Of a stretch of DNA of 46,800 nucleotides, positions 39,401-46,800 are shown one piece after another. Within the stretch, counting starts at the first letter, position 1, and every line of letters begins with the position of its first letter. Origin of the DNA: Pseudomonas sp. LB-090624 (GTDB lineage: Bacteria > Pseudomonadota > Gammaproteobacteria > Pseudomonadales > Pseudomonadaceae); assembly GCF_003205205.1 (NCBI RefSeq), contig NZ_QJRL01000033.1, positions 1 through 46,800 on the forward strand, read 5' to 3'. The notes beneath the pieces are model-generated. The model did not search any database. It worked only from the letters and a program-made list of their open reading frames with translations, and was not told where the DNA came from. Position numbers and translations under genes: made by a program.

Positions 39401-40924
39401 GTTTACGACAGCGAAGGAAACATCGTTGGCCAGCGCCTCAGGCTGGAGGGGCCAAGCATCACGACACTCCCGTCATTGCCGTTGTCGGTGGACTTCCCAC
39501 GCCTCGTTTCATTAGTGATCAACGACACCGCGCTGACGGTCGTGCCAGTGGACTTCCTGCACGGCCTTACCGCCCTGACCGAGGTGAACCTTGTCGGCAA
39601 CCAGCTATCTGCAGTACCAATAGGCATCGCCTACCTTATCGAGCTGCGCACCTTGCGCCTGGCTCGTAACAATATTCACCTGAGCTTTAGCACCATCAGC
39701 GCAATCAACGGTCTCCCTCGGCTGGAAACGATTGACCTGAGTTACAACCCGTTGGGGCAATACCCCGTGCCCTACAACCAGCTGTCTCATTTACGTGAGC
39801 TGGATTTACAGCATTGCCGGCTGACCGTCTGGCCGAGCGGCCTCGAACTGTGCAGCACACTCGAGAAAGTGAACTTGAGTGGTAATCACCTGAAGGTAAT
39901 ACCGGAAGTCATCCTGAGGATGCCACAGTACTTTCGCCACATATTCGTGGTGATGCGCAACCCTCTCAGCGCGTATGACGTGCAGCGCCTGTATGCCCTC
40001 GATGTCATTCTGGAAGAGGGGGCAATGCCTTCGCCATCGTTGAAAGGGCTGCAACGGGCACGTTCACTTTGGGTGGGGGGTAGCGAGGCCAGCACGTTGG
40101 AGGCGCGAGGGCGGCAGTGGGATGAATTGGCAGGCATGCCTGACAGCGTCGGTCTGTTTGCCTTGGTCGAGCAGTTGGAGCGCACCACCGACTATGTCAA
40201 CGCCAGCCAGAACTTGCGTGGCAACCTGTGGACGCTGTTGGATGCCGTGTACAGCAATGTGGCGTTGCGTACGGAAGTGTTCGCCGAGTTACGCCCCCCG
40301 TTCGGCCCGATCAACCGCGTCGTTCGCCGCTTCAGCGATTTGCTCAACCGGGCAGCGATTGCCCAGGCTGAACACGACACGTCACCTGATCGCGGCAATC
40401 AATTGCTTGAGCTTGGGCGGGGGTTGTTCCGGCTGGAGCACGTCGAGCGACGGGCCACTGCCGAAACAGCTCGACGCGCAGGGCTTGGCCAGTTTGTTGA
40501 CGACGATACCATCGACACGATCAACCTGTATTTCCGCATCAAGCTGAGCAAAGTCCTGCAGCTGCCCTTCCAGCCACAGACCATGGATGTCAGCGAAACG
40601 GCGGGGGTTAGCGATGCAACCATTGCGCAGGCGTTCCGTCGAGTCAGGGAGGCTGAAACCTTGCCCAACCTCTCGCGCAGTCTGGCCCAGCGCGAGTTCT
40701 GGCAGCGGTACCTGCGCGAACGCAGCAGCGAGTATTTCACCAACCTGGAACGCGTCTATCAGGACCGCGTACAGCGGGTAGAGCAGCAGCGTGCCGAACT
40801 TGCCCCCGCTGAATTCGCCCAACGCCTTGACGACCTGGCCATCGAACGCGACCAGGACGAGCGGGCCCTGTTGGTGCGCCTGACTCACCAACTGTTATAT
40901 GGCAAGGAGCGCGGCCAGGCTTGA
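36434..40924 (+). CDS. Giant LRR protein with dermonecrotic-toxin-like N-terminus and degenerate NEL ubiquitin-ligase domain
   Basis: A 1,496-residue protein with three parts. Residues 1 to about 950 resemble the N-terminal region of Pseudomonas proteins annotated with a dermonecrotic toxin domain, with hydrophobic segments at about 377-398 (NLAGMFIPVLGELLLG) and 430-449 (VAVTGAVIGATG). About 1006-1165 are leucine-rich repeats of about 23 residues (LTEVNLVGNQLSAVP, LETIDLSYNPLGQYP, LEKVNLSGNHLKVIP). About 1190-1496 matches the helical NEL ligase scaffold (LRGNLWTLLDAVYSN, LLELGRGLFRLEHVE, TINLYFRIKLSKVLQLP, QREFWQRYLRE). The catalytic CxD-type motif expected near 1285-1292 reads PPFGPINR, and no Cys occurs after the repeats. 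No signal peptide; no Shine-Dalgarno before ATG 36434. Secretion and host targets are unknown. Confidence 0.82.
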   Translation: MANPTEAPTAQTPTRASATDAFIGKLLPEWLRAATPQQIKRLRKLFKEHKAGQDDVRAATRGLVPLQTFALDKLGTLLKGRLPAGSKLNELEWLEPEGEVVSDGFLGFSLGTIEVRQSALLRLMQNFPSGATPLRGEFVVSGGRKVLYRADDAFVKACRDLDTGRLYQTLIDQTFNAQTCKLLVAEKRAGLRLAAELAVIQGDLDAQVCAALAEVADAKHSEGLHLQGYPGLLTLLGKPVADALVIPLRDVAGEASGWVLYLPSDPSQALHHFLTLGQMHQAMVKRLSAPEYQKYFIQLIALEDRQDFVQLLQTRLKDPEPDLQMDGTTGQGDVFVRLVEQQVKRIKSDASLLLVPLAQADARAAKQRQASWKSLGWDVANLAGMFIPVLGELLLGRMLVQTVSEVYEGVTDWAYGHQHEALEHLLGVAETFAQVAVTGAVIGATGHLVRSRFVDGLEPVRLDNGQQRLWSSDLTVYESTPDERTLADDGLYGSGTRRWMRSGDRFHEVHRPQAQGPWRLRHPRGDEAFGPMVEFNGERSWHVRSARPQTWGDSARMLDTLWPLQASLSTEHAEQIVQMAGMSKDMLRGLIIENRPLPVTLRETLRRFDANTRIEAFFTSLGDASVVGGDAEIQAWCLARPGMTALDPAALKAALLQQQPQLEGPLLQHLTRVRMPDDPVARLVKRDFPHLPDAYVAEVVAEADNAQAKLSGLDKLSVKMATKARFLSQVARLDRAVQGLFLSSAYTDEAGELVINLLTRLPNWPSQLGVELRDGSPYGRLLTRLSAMSTEGETVSLVHANGRFRLFDGQGYEHSAEVAEPGSIFQALAALLTPEQLGRMGLPAEQPAALLRAKLQALVPDTRTARLHLLGWREQAPWFNPGQRLTNGRVGYLLSGRGEAGTPLQQLLRARLGGLYRGLGDVELEQEVVRLQGFGDQAFQHLLDLEDSYTRLDRALNQWYGSELNEARQTCRKVVADSIRRAWRFQGEQVYDSEGNIVGQRLRLEGPSITTLPSLPLSVDFPRLVSLVINDTALTVVPVDFLHGLTALTEVNLVGNQLSAVPIGIAYLIELRTLRLARNNIHLSFSTISAINGLPRLETIDLSYNPLGQYPVPYNQLSHLRELDLQHCRLTVWPSGLELCSTLEKVNLSGNHLKVIPEVILRMPQYFRHIFVVMRNPLSAYDVQRLYALDVILEEGAMPSPSLKGLQRARSLWVGGSEASTLEARGRQWDELAGMPDSVGLFALVEQLERTTDYVNASQNLRGNLWTLLDAVYSNVALRTEVFAELRPPFGPINRVVRRFSDLLNRAAIAQAEHDTSPDRGNQLLELGRGLFRLEHVERRATAETARRAGLGQFVDDDTIDTINLYFRIKLSKVLQLPFQPQTMDVSETAGVSDATIAQAFRRVREAETLPNLSRSLAQREFWQRYLRERSSEYFTNLERVYQDRVQRVEQQRAELAPAEFAQRLDDLAIERDQDERALLVRLTHQLLYGKERGQA

Positions 40925-41048
40925 GGCCGGCAGCGGCCAAACCGGTCATCCAGATTGACAGCTTTGGCCATTGCCGCATGAGGTGCGCGGCGCGAACATC
41001 GTCGGACCGATGGTTCCACTCCAACAACAAGAAACCAGGAGTCCGACG

Positions 41049-42695
41049 ATGCGTGATTACGCCGAGGCCGTTCGTTCGTTCGAGCTCACCCAGACAGCCA
41101 CCGCGGCGCTGCACGGTAACCTCGCGGCCCTCAATGCCTGTGTTGAATGCTGCGACCGGCATGTTGGCAGCCACCGGCCTGCCTTGATCTGGGAGGGCCG
41201 TGACGGTGATACCCAGCGCTACAGTTTTGACCAGCTCCAGGCCTTGGCCACCCGTTTTGCCAATGTGCTGAAGGCGCAAGGCGTACAGGCTGGCGACAGG
41301 GTTGCCGGGCTTATGCCGCGGACCCCTGAGCTATTGGTCACCATCCTTGCCACGTGGCGCCTGGGGGCGGTCTACCAGCCGCTGTTCACCGCCTTCGGTC
41401 CCAAGGCCATCGAGCACCGGCTTGAGCAATCCCACGCCAAGGTGGTCGTCACTGACCACGGTAACCGGTGCAAGCTTGACGAAGTCGTGGGCTGCCCGCT
41501 TGTCGTTACCGTGGGCGCTGCTGCCGGCGAGCTGGATTTTCATCAGGCTCTGGAGGCCGCTCACAGTGTCTGCGAGCCGGTCATGCGGACGGGTGACGAT
41601 CCTTTCCTGTTGATGTTCACTTCCGGTACCACGGGCCCGGCCAAGCCGCTGGAGGTCCCGCTGCGCGCAATTGTTGCTTTCCAGGGCTACATGCGCGATG
41701 CCATCGACCTGCAGCCAACGGATAACTTTTGGAACCTGGCGGATCCGGGCTGGGCTTATGGGCTGTATTACGCTGTCACGGGCCCGTTGTCGCTGGGCCA
41801 TGCCACCACCTTCTACGATGGCCCGTTCAGCGTTGACAGCTGCGCGCGGGTCATCGCCAAACTGGGCATCACCAACCTGGCTGGCTCGCCCACCGCGTAC
41901 CGCATGCTGATTGCTGCTGGCGATGACTTCTCGGCCCCGATCAAGGGCCGTTTACGGGCGGTCAGCAGTGCTGGCGAGCCGCTCAACCCGGAAGTGATCC
42001 GCTGGTTCGCCGACGAACTGGGGGTGACCATTCACGATCACTACGGGCAGACCGAACTGGGCATGGTGCTGTGCAATCATCACGGCCTCCAGCACCCGGT
42101 GCAGTTGGGCTCGGCCGGCTTTGCCATTCCCGGCCACCGCATTGTGGTGCTGGATGAGCAGGGTCGCGAGCTGCCGGCCGGGCGGCCGGGAATCCTGGCG
42201 GTCGACCGCGAACAATCGCCGCTGTGCTGGTTTGGTGGCTACCACGGCCTGCCGACCAAAGCCTTCGTCGGCAAGTACTACCTCAGCGGCGACACCGTAG
42301 AGCTGAACCAGGACGGCAGCATCAGCTTCGTCGGGCGCAGCGACGACGTGATCACCACATCCGGTTACCGGGTAGGCCCCTTCGATGTGGAAAGCGCGCT
42401 GATCGAGCACCCGGCGGTGATCGAGGCGGCAGTGATCGGCAAGCCGGATCCTGAGCGTACCGAGCTGATCAAGGCCTTCGTGGTCCTGGCCAACGGCTAC
42501 AAGGGCAGTGCCGAACTCGAGGAGACCCTGCGCCAGCATGTGCGCAAGCGTTTATATGCGCATGCCTACCCCCGCGAAATCGAATTCGTCAGCGAGCTAC
42601 CCAAGACCCCGAGCGGCAAGCTGCAACGCTTCATCCTGCGTAACCAGGAAGTCGCCAAACAACAAGCGCAACAGGCCACCCCTGCCAGCGCCTGA
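41049..42695 (+). CDS. Acyl-CoA synthetase (AMP-forming)
   Basis: A 548-residue ANL-family ligase closest to the acetyl/medium-chain acyl-CoA synthetase branch. Motifs: P-loop TSGTTGPAKP (the usual PKG reads AKP, Lys kept), DPGWAYGLYYAV, SAGEPLNPEV, HDHYGQTELG, the hinge YYLSGDTVELNQDGSISFVGRSDDVI, and the C-terminal catalytic K524 in TPSGKLQRF. The ATG at 41049 follows AGGAG; an upstream start at 40971 lacks one. First gene of a five-gene fatty-acid or related acyl-acid degradation operon. Substrate chain length is not readable. Confidence 0.9.
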   Translation: MRDYAEAVRSFELTQTATAALHGNLAALNACVECCDRHVGSHRPALIWEGRDGDTQRYSFDQLQALATRFANVLKAQGVQAGDRVAGLMPRTPELLVTILATWRLGAVYQPLFTAFGPKAIEHRLEQSHAKVVVTDHGNRCKLDEVVGCPLVVTVGAAAGELDFHQALEAAHSVCEPVMRTGDDPFLLMFTSGTTGPAKPLEVPLRAIVAFQGYMRDAIDLQPTDNFWNLADPGWAYGLYYAVTGPLSLGHATTFYDGPFSVDSCARVIAKLGITNLAGSPTAYRMLIAAGDDFSAPIKGRLRAVSSAGEPLNPEVIRWFADELGVTIHDHYGQTELGMVLCNHHGLQHPVQLGSAGFAIPGHRIVVLDEQGRELPAGRPGILAVDREQSPLCWFGGYHGLPTKAFVGKYYLSGDTVELNQDGSISFVGRSDDVITTSGYRVGPFDVESALIEHPAVIEAAVIGKPDPERTELIKAFVVLANGYKGSAELEETLRQHVRKRLYAHAYPREIEFVSELPKTPSGKLQRFILRNQEVAKQQAQQATPASA

Positions 42696-42710
42696 AAGGA
42701 AAAACCGATC

Positions 42711-43478
42711 ATGCACATAGCCAACAAACATTTCATCGTCAGCGGCGCCGCCTCCGGGTTGGGCGCAGCTACCGCGCAGATGCTGGTCGAGGCCGGCGCC
42801 AAGGTCATGCTGGTCGACCTCAATGCCCAGGCCGTCGAGGCCAAGGCACGCGAACTGGGTGACGGCGCCCGTTTCGCGGTCGCCGATATCAGCGACGAGC
42901 AGGCCGCCCAGGCGGCAGTCGACGCTGCGCTCAGCGCCTTTGGGAGCCTTCACGGGCTGATCAATTGCGCCGGTATCGTCGGTGCCGAGAAGGTCCTGGG
43001 CAAGCAGGGCCCGCATGGTTTGGCCAGCTTCGCCAAGGTCATCAATGTCAACCTGGTCGGCAGCTTCAACTTGCTGCGCCTGGCCGCTGCAGCCATGGCC
43101 GAAGGCGTTGCCGATGAGGGCGGTGAGCGTGGGGTGATCATCAACACGGCCTCCATCGCCGCCTATGACGGCCAGATCGGCCAGGCCGCGTACGCGGCCT
43201 CCAAGGGTGCGATCGCCAGCTTGACCTTGCCGGCCGCGCGCGAGCTGGCACGCTTTGGGATCCGCGTCATGACCATTGCCCCGGGTATCTTCGAAACGCC
43301 GATGATGGCTGGCATGAGCGACGAGGTGCGCACATCGTTGGCAGCGGGTGTGCCTTTCCCGCCCCGCCTGGGCCGCCCGCAGGAGTACGCGGCGTTGGCT
43401 CGCCACATCATCGAGAACAGCATGCTCAACGGCGAGGTGATCCGCCTCGACGGTGCGCTGCGCATGGCTGCCAAGTAA
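42711..43478 (+). CDS. SDR-type 3-hydroxyacyl-CoA dehydrogenase (type II, HSD17B10-like)
   Basis: A 255-residue SDR of the 3-hydroxyacyl-CoA dehydrogenase type II family, expected to oxidise 3-hydroxyacyl-CoA to 3-ketoacyl-CoA with NAD+. The cofactor motif SGAASGLGAATA is at about 12-23, NCAGIVGAEKVLGK follows the NAG position, and catalytic S148, Y161 and K165 (YAASK) are present. The long insert between NAG and helix alpha-E is typical of type II enzymes. GAAAGGAAAAA precedes the ATG, 15 bp after the ligase gene. Confidence 0.92.
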   Translation: MHIANKHFIVSGAASGLGAATAQMLVEAGAKVMLVDLNAQAVEAKARELGDGARFAVADISDEQAAQAAVDAALSAFGSLHGLINCAGIVGAEKVLGKQGPHGLASFAKVINVNLVGSFNLLRLAAAAMAEGVADEGGERGVIINTASIAAYDGQIGQAAYAASKGAIASLTLPAARELARFGIRVMTIAPGIFETPMMAGMSDEVRTSLAAGVPFPPRLGRPQEYAALARHIIENSMLNGEVIRLDGALRMAAK

Positions 43479-43490
43479 GGAGTAATGGAC

Positions 43491-44684
43491 ATGACCCTCG
43501 CCAATGATCCGATCGTTATCGTCAGTGCCGTGCGCACGCCCATGGGCGGCCTGCAGGGCGACCTCAAGAGCCTGACCGCGCCGCAACTGGGTAGCGCGGC
43601 AATTCGTGGCGCCGTCGAGCGCGCGGGTATCGACGCCGCCAGCGTCGAGCAGGTGCTGTTCGGCTGCGTGCTGCCAGCAGGCCAGGGCCAGGCCCCAGCA
43701 CGCCAGGCGGCGCTGGGCGCCGGGCTGGGCAAGCACACCACCTGTACCACCCTGAACAAGATGTGTGGCTCAGGCATGCAGGCGGCGATCATGGCCCATG
43801 ACCTGCTGCTGGCCGGCACGGCCGATGTGGTGGTGGCCGGTGGCATGGAAAGCATGACCAATGCGCCGTACCTGCTGGACAAGGCCCGAGGGGGGTACCG
43901 CATGGGGCACGGCAAGATCATCGACCATATGTTCATGGATGGCCTGGAAGACGCCTACGACAAAGGCCGACTGATGGGCACGTTTGCCGAGGACTGTGCC
44001 CAGAGCGGTGCCTTCAGCCGTGAAGCCCAGGACAACTTCGCCATTGCTTCGCTGACCCGGGCGCAGGAGGCGATCAAACACGGCCGTTTCGCCGCTGAGA
44101 TCGTGCCGGTGCAGGTCACCGAGGGTAAGGAAACGCGCACGGTCACGGATGACGAGCAGCCGCCCAAGGCCCGGCTGGACAAGATTCCGCAGCTCAAGCC
44201 AGCCTTCCGTGAGGGCGGCACAGTGACCGCCGCCAACTCCAGCTCGATTTCCGATGGTGCTGCGGCGCTGGTGCTGATGCGCCGCTCCGAAGCCGACAAG
44301 CGTGGCCTCAAGCCGCTGGCGGTGATCCATGGCCATGCTGCCTTCGCAGACACCCCGGCGCTGTTCCCGACCGCGCCGATCGGCGCTATCGACAAGCTGA
44401 TGAAGCGGACCGGCTGGAGCCTGGGCGAAGTTGACCTGTTCGAGATCAACGAGGCTTTCGCCGTGGTCACCCTGGCGGCCATGAAGCACCTCGACCTGCC
44501 ACACGACAAGGTCAACATCCACGGTGGTGCCTGTGCCCTCGGCCACCCGATCGGCGCCTCGGGCGCACGTATTCTGGTGACCTTGCTGTCGGCCCTGCGC
44601 CAGAACAACTTACGCCGTGGCATAGCGGCCATCTGCATTGGCGGTGGCGAAGCCACGGCCATGGCTGTCGAATGTCTGTATTGA
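43491..44684 (+). CDS. Acetyl-CoA acyltransferase (thiolase)
   Basis: A 397-residue thiolase that cleaves 3-ketoacyl-CoA. The nucleophile is C92 in LNKMCGSGMQ, with the histidines in NEAFA and GHPIGASG (H352), and the acid/base C382 in CIGGGEA. The ATG at 43491 is 8 bp after AAGGAG; an ATG two codons earlier is only 2 bp from it and is unlikely. It follows the SDR gene by 12 bp. Biosynthetic thiolases have the same motifs, but the operon context supports degradation. Confidence 0.92.
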   Translation: MTLANDPIVIVSAVRTPMGGLQGDLKSLTAPQLGSAAIRGAVERAGIDAASVEQVLFGCVLPAGQGQAPARQAALGAGLGKHTTCTTLNKMCGSGMQAAIMAHDLLLAGTADVVVAGGMESMTNAPYLLDKARGGYRMGHGKIIDHMFMDGLEDAYDKGRLMGTFAEDCAQSGAFSREAQDNFAIASLTRAQEAIKHGRFAAEIVPVQVTEGKETRTVTDDEQPPKARLDKIPQLKPAFREGGTVTAANSSSISDGAAALVLMRRSEADKRGLKPLAVIHGHAAFADTPALFPTAPIGAIDKLMKRTGWSLGEVDLFEINEAFAVVTLAAMKHLDLPHDKVNIHGGACALGHPIGASGARILVTLLSALRQNNLRRGIAAICIGGGEATAMAVECLY

Positions 44685-44692
44685 GGTGAACC

Positions 44693-45820
44693 ATGCTGGT
44701 AACTGATGAGCAACAACAGATCGCCGATGCGGTACGCGCCTTCGCCCAGGAGCGCCTCAAGCCTTTTGCCGAGCAATGGGACAAGGAACACCGCTTTCCG
44801 AAAGAGGCCATTGTTGAAATGGCCGAACTGGGCCTGTTTGGCATGCTAGTGCCTGAACAGTGGGGCGGCAGCGATACGGGGTATGTAGCCTACGCCATGG
44901 CTCTGGAAGAGATTGCAGCCGGTGATGGTGCCTGCTCGACCATCATGAGCGTGCATAACTCGGTTGGCTGCGTACCGATCCTGCGCTTCGGCACCGAGTC
45001 GCAGAAAGAACAGTTCCTCACGCCACTGGCCAGCGGCGCGATGCTCGGCGCCTTTGCCCTGACCGAACCGCAGGCCGGCTCTGACGCCAGCAGCCTGAAG
45101 GCTCGCGCACGCCTGGATGGTGACCACTACGTGCTCAGTGGCAGTAAGCAATTCATCACATCGGGGCAGAATGCCGGTGTGGTGATCGTGTTTGCCGTGA
45201 CCGACCCGAGCGCCGGCAAACGGGGTATCAGCGCGTTCATCGTGCCCACCGACTCGCCTGGCTATCAGGTAGCGCGGGTCGAGGACAAACTCGGCCAGCA
45301 TGCCTCTGACACCTGCCAGATCGTCTTCGACAATGTGCGGGTGCCGGTGGCCAATCGCCTGGGCGCCGAAGGCGAGGGCTACAAGATTGCCCTGGCCAAT
45401 CTGGAAGGCGGCCGCATCGGTATCGCTTCACAGGCTGTGGGCATGGCCCGTGCGGCATTCGAAGTGGCACGCGACTACGCCAGCGAGCGCCAGAGCTTTG
45501 GCAAGGCGCTGATCGAGCACCAGGCAGTGGCCTTCCGCCTGGCCGACATGGCGACGAAAATTGCCGTGGCCCGGCAAATGGTGATGCACGCCGCCGCGCT
45601 GCGGGATGCCGGGCGCCCAGCGCTGGTGGAAGCGTCGATGGCCAAGCTGTTTGCCTCGGAAATGGCCGAAAAGGTCTGTTCGGATGCCTTGCAGACCCTC
45701 GGCGGTTATGGCTATCTGAGTGACTTCCCGCTGGAGCGGATCTACCGCGACGTTCGGGTTTGCCAGATCTACGAAGGCACCAGCGACATTCAGCGCATGG
45801 TCATTGCGCGTAATCTTTGA
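44693..45820 (+). CDS. Acyl-CoA dehydrogenase (short/branched chain type)
   Basis: A 375-residue FAD flavoprotein that introduces the 2,3-double bond into acyl-CoA. The FAD and substrate segments FALTEPQAGSDASSLKARA and SGSKQFITSGQNAGVVIVFA are clear, and the catalytic base is E361 in IYEGTSDIQRM, the position used by short-chain and branched short-chain dehydrogenases. TTGAGGTGAACC precedes the ATG, 8 bp after the thiolase gene. No electron-transfer flavoprotein gene is nearby. Confidence 0.93.
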   Translation: MLVTDEQQQIADAVRAFAQERLKPFAEQWDKEHRFPKEAIVEMAELGLFGMLVPEQWGGSDTGYVAYAMALEEIAAGDGACSTIMSVHNSVGCVPILRFGTESQKEQFLTPLASGAMLGAFALTEPQAGSDASSLKARARLDGDHYVLSGSKQFITSGQNAGVVIVFAVTDPSAGKRGISAFIVPTDSPGYQVARVEDKLGQHASDTCQIVFDNVRVPVANRLGAEGEGYKIALANLEGGRIGIASQAVGMARAAFEVARDYASERQSFGKALIEHQAVAFRLADMATKIAVARQMVMHAAALRDAGRPALVEASMAKLFASEMAEKVCSDALQTLGGYGYLSDFPLERIYRDVRVCQIYEGTSDIQRMVIARNL

Positions 45821-45833
45821 AGGAGCAGACTGC

Positions 45834-46607
45834 ATGGGATTCGAAACCATCCTGTTGGACATCCACGGAAAGGTCGGCCTGATCACCCTCAACCGCCCAC
45901 AGGCGCTTAATGCGCTGAACGCGCAGATCGTCGGCGAGATCAATCAGGCCCTCGACCAGCTCGAGCGTGACCCGAACATCGGCTGCGTGGTGCTGACCGG
46001 GTCGGCCAAGGCGTTTGCCGCTGGTGCCGACATCAAGGAAATGGCTGAACTGCGATACCCGCAGATTTACGTCGATGACCTGTTCAGCGATGCCGACCGC
46101 ATTGCCAACCGTCGCAAGCCGATCATCGCGGCGGTGTCCGGCTTCGCCCTGGGCGGTGGCTGCGAGCTGGCCATGATGTGCGACTTCATCCTTGCGGCTG
46201 ACAACGCGAAGTTCGGCCAGCCGGAAATCAACCTTGGCGTGTTGCCGGGCATGGGCGGTACCCAGCGGCTGACCCGCGCGGTGGGTAAGGCCAAGGCCAT
46301 GGAGCTGTGCTTGACGGGGCGCCTGATGGGCGCTGAAGAGGCTGAGCGTGCGGGGCTGGTGGCGCGGATCGTACCGCAGGCGGAACTGGTGGAAGAGGCG
46401 CTGAAAGTGGCGGCGACCATTGCCAGCAAGTCGATTCCAGTGAGCATGATGGTCAAGGAGAGCGTCAACCGCGCGTTTGAGGTTACCCTCAGCGAGGGTG
46501 TGCGCTTTGAGCGTCGGGTGTTCCATGCGGCGTTTTCTACCGAAGACCAGAAAGAAGGCATGGCCGCCTTCATCGCCAAGCGCGAGGCACAGTTCAAGGA
46601 TCGCTGA
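45834..46607 (+). CDS. Enoyl-CoA hydratase (crotonase family)
   Basis: A 257-residue crotonase that hydrates 2-enoyl-CoA. Both catalytic glutamates are visible, E111 in GGGCELAMMCDF and E131 in GQPEINLGVLPGMGGTQRL, along with the oxyanion segment AFAAGADIKEM. The ATG at 45834 follows GAAGGAGC, 13 bp after the dehydrogenase gene; the frame is open upstream inside that gene. Last gene of the five-gene operon, which completes a beta-oxidation cycle. Confidence 0.94.
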   Translation: MGFETILLDIHGKVGLITLNRPQALNALNAQIVGEINQALDQLERDPNIGCVVLTGSAKAFAAGADIKEMAELRYPQIYVDDLFSDADRIANRRKPIIAAVSGFALGGGCELAMMCDFILAADNAKFGQPEINLGVLPGMGGTQRLTRAVGKAKAMELCLTGRLMGAEEAERAGLVARIVPQAELVEEALKVAATIASKSIPVSMMVKESVNRAFEVTLSEGVRFERRVFHAAFSTEDQKEGMAAFIAKREAQFKDR

Positions 46608-46620
46608 TCAGATCGACTCG

Positions 46621-46644
46621 TTGCCGTTGCCGTTGCCGTTGCCG
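46621..46644 (+). repeat. Hexanucleotide tandem repeat (TTGCCG)4
   Basis: Four exact copies of TTGCCG followed by TTG and a T-rich stretch (TTGTTTTTGCTTTT), starting 13 bases after the enoyl-CoA hydratase stop. Read on the minus strand it is CGGCAA repeated. The T-rich end could also help end the operon transcript. Such six-base repeats change length by slippage. Confidence 0.85.
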
Positions 46645-46730
46645 TTGTTTTTGCTTTTAAGCGCGCGATAGTCCAGGCGACACAGATTGCGACTTCAGTA
46701 GGCCGAGCGAAGGGCATGCGGAGGGAGGTG

Positions 46731-46797
46731 ACGGGCATGGATGCCCGTCAAGCGCTGAGGCCCCATGGATGGGGCCTTCGGCGCGTACTCCCGGGAG
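46731..46797 (+). repeat. Three successive palindromes at the window end
   Basis: ACGGGCATGGATGCCCGT (46731-46748), AGGCCCCATGGATGGGGCCT (46758-46777) and CTCCCGGGAG (46788-46797). The first two both have CATGGATG at the centre with 8- and 9-bp arms. No gene is seen from 46608 to 46800. This may be a dispersed Pseudomonas intergenic element or the leader of a gene beyond the window. Confidence 0.65.
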
Positions 46798-46800
46798 CAT

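Noticed and set aside
40955..41000. Sigma-54 or strong sigma-70 promoter before the acyl-CoA operon
   Set aside because: TTGACA is present at 40955-40960, but no acceptable -10 follows at 16-18 bp, and the GG/GC spacing for sigma-54 does not fit.
46621..46650. CRISPR array
   Set aside because: Units are six bases with no spacers and no cas genes; this is a simple tandem repeat.

Overview
The window is high-GC gammaproteobacterial chromosome and most likely comes from the Pseudomonas putida group. The evidence is the gene content, the Pseudomonas-type Anr and Fur sites, the REP-like hairpins, and a gene order that from memory resembles P. putida KT2440 around PP_2177 to PP_2217 (locus numbers not checked). 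I see no prophage, insertion sequence, CRISPR array, tRNA or rRNA. About 43 intact genes and three broken genes are supported.

Layout. 1-4277: end of a Gly/His-rich protein, two tandem GFA-fold (CENP-V/GFA) zinc proteins, a divergent LysR regulator, and an atypical SDR next to a GcvA-type LysR regulator. 4389-9124: a gamma-glutamylated putrescine pathway (puuA-puuD-spuC) between a broken and an intact copy of a PuuR-type regulator, each behind palindromic DNA. 9208-12046: proQ, then a siderophore receptor with a Fur-box-like upstream region. 12484-17598: NAD-dependent molybdenum formate dehydrogenase fdsGBAD. 17680-20714: a universal stress protein and the O2-dependent tRNA hydroxylase gene miaE around a perfect Anr box, then small envelope and hypothetical genes. 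20852-24032: a 35-codon ECF sigma remnant, a frameshifted LysR gene, a PotF-like polyamine binding protein and agmatinase. 24221-32131: small secreted protein, PQQ sugar dehydrogenase, zapE, DinB protein, lipase-like hydrolase, YqaA, DUF411 metal protein, the U32 tRNA hydroxylation gene trhP with an Anr-type promoter, and a PerM-type permease. 32240-35184: phnX, phnW and their divergent LysR regulator for 2-aminoethylphosphonate breakdown. 35242-46607: an AraC regulator, a 1,496-residue leucine-rich-repeat toxin-like protein, and a five-gene acyl-CoA beta-oxidation operon. The window ends in a hexanucleotide repeat and three palindromes.

How the genes work together. Agmatinase makes putrescine, the PotF-like protein probably binds extracellular polyamine, and puuA/puuD/spuC degrade it. 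Formate dehydrogenase feeds NADH. The acyl-CoA operon has ligase, dehydrogenase, hydratase, hydroxyacyl dehydrogenase and thiolase, a complete spiral.

Most worth a second look: (i) the large LRR protein keeps the helical scaffold of a NEL-type ubiquitin ligase but has no cysteine anywhere after its repeats; (ii) two Anr-type promoters lie at usp/miaE and trhP, suggesting oxygen control of tRNA wobble and A37 hydroxylation; (iii) genes in mid-decay, namely a PuuR paralogue missing its cupin core, a LysR gene short by one base and an ECF sigma stub.
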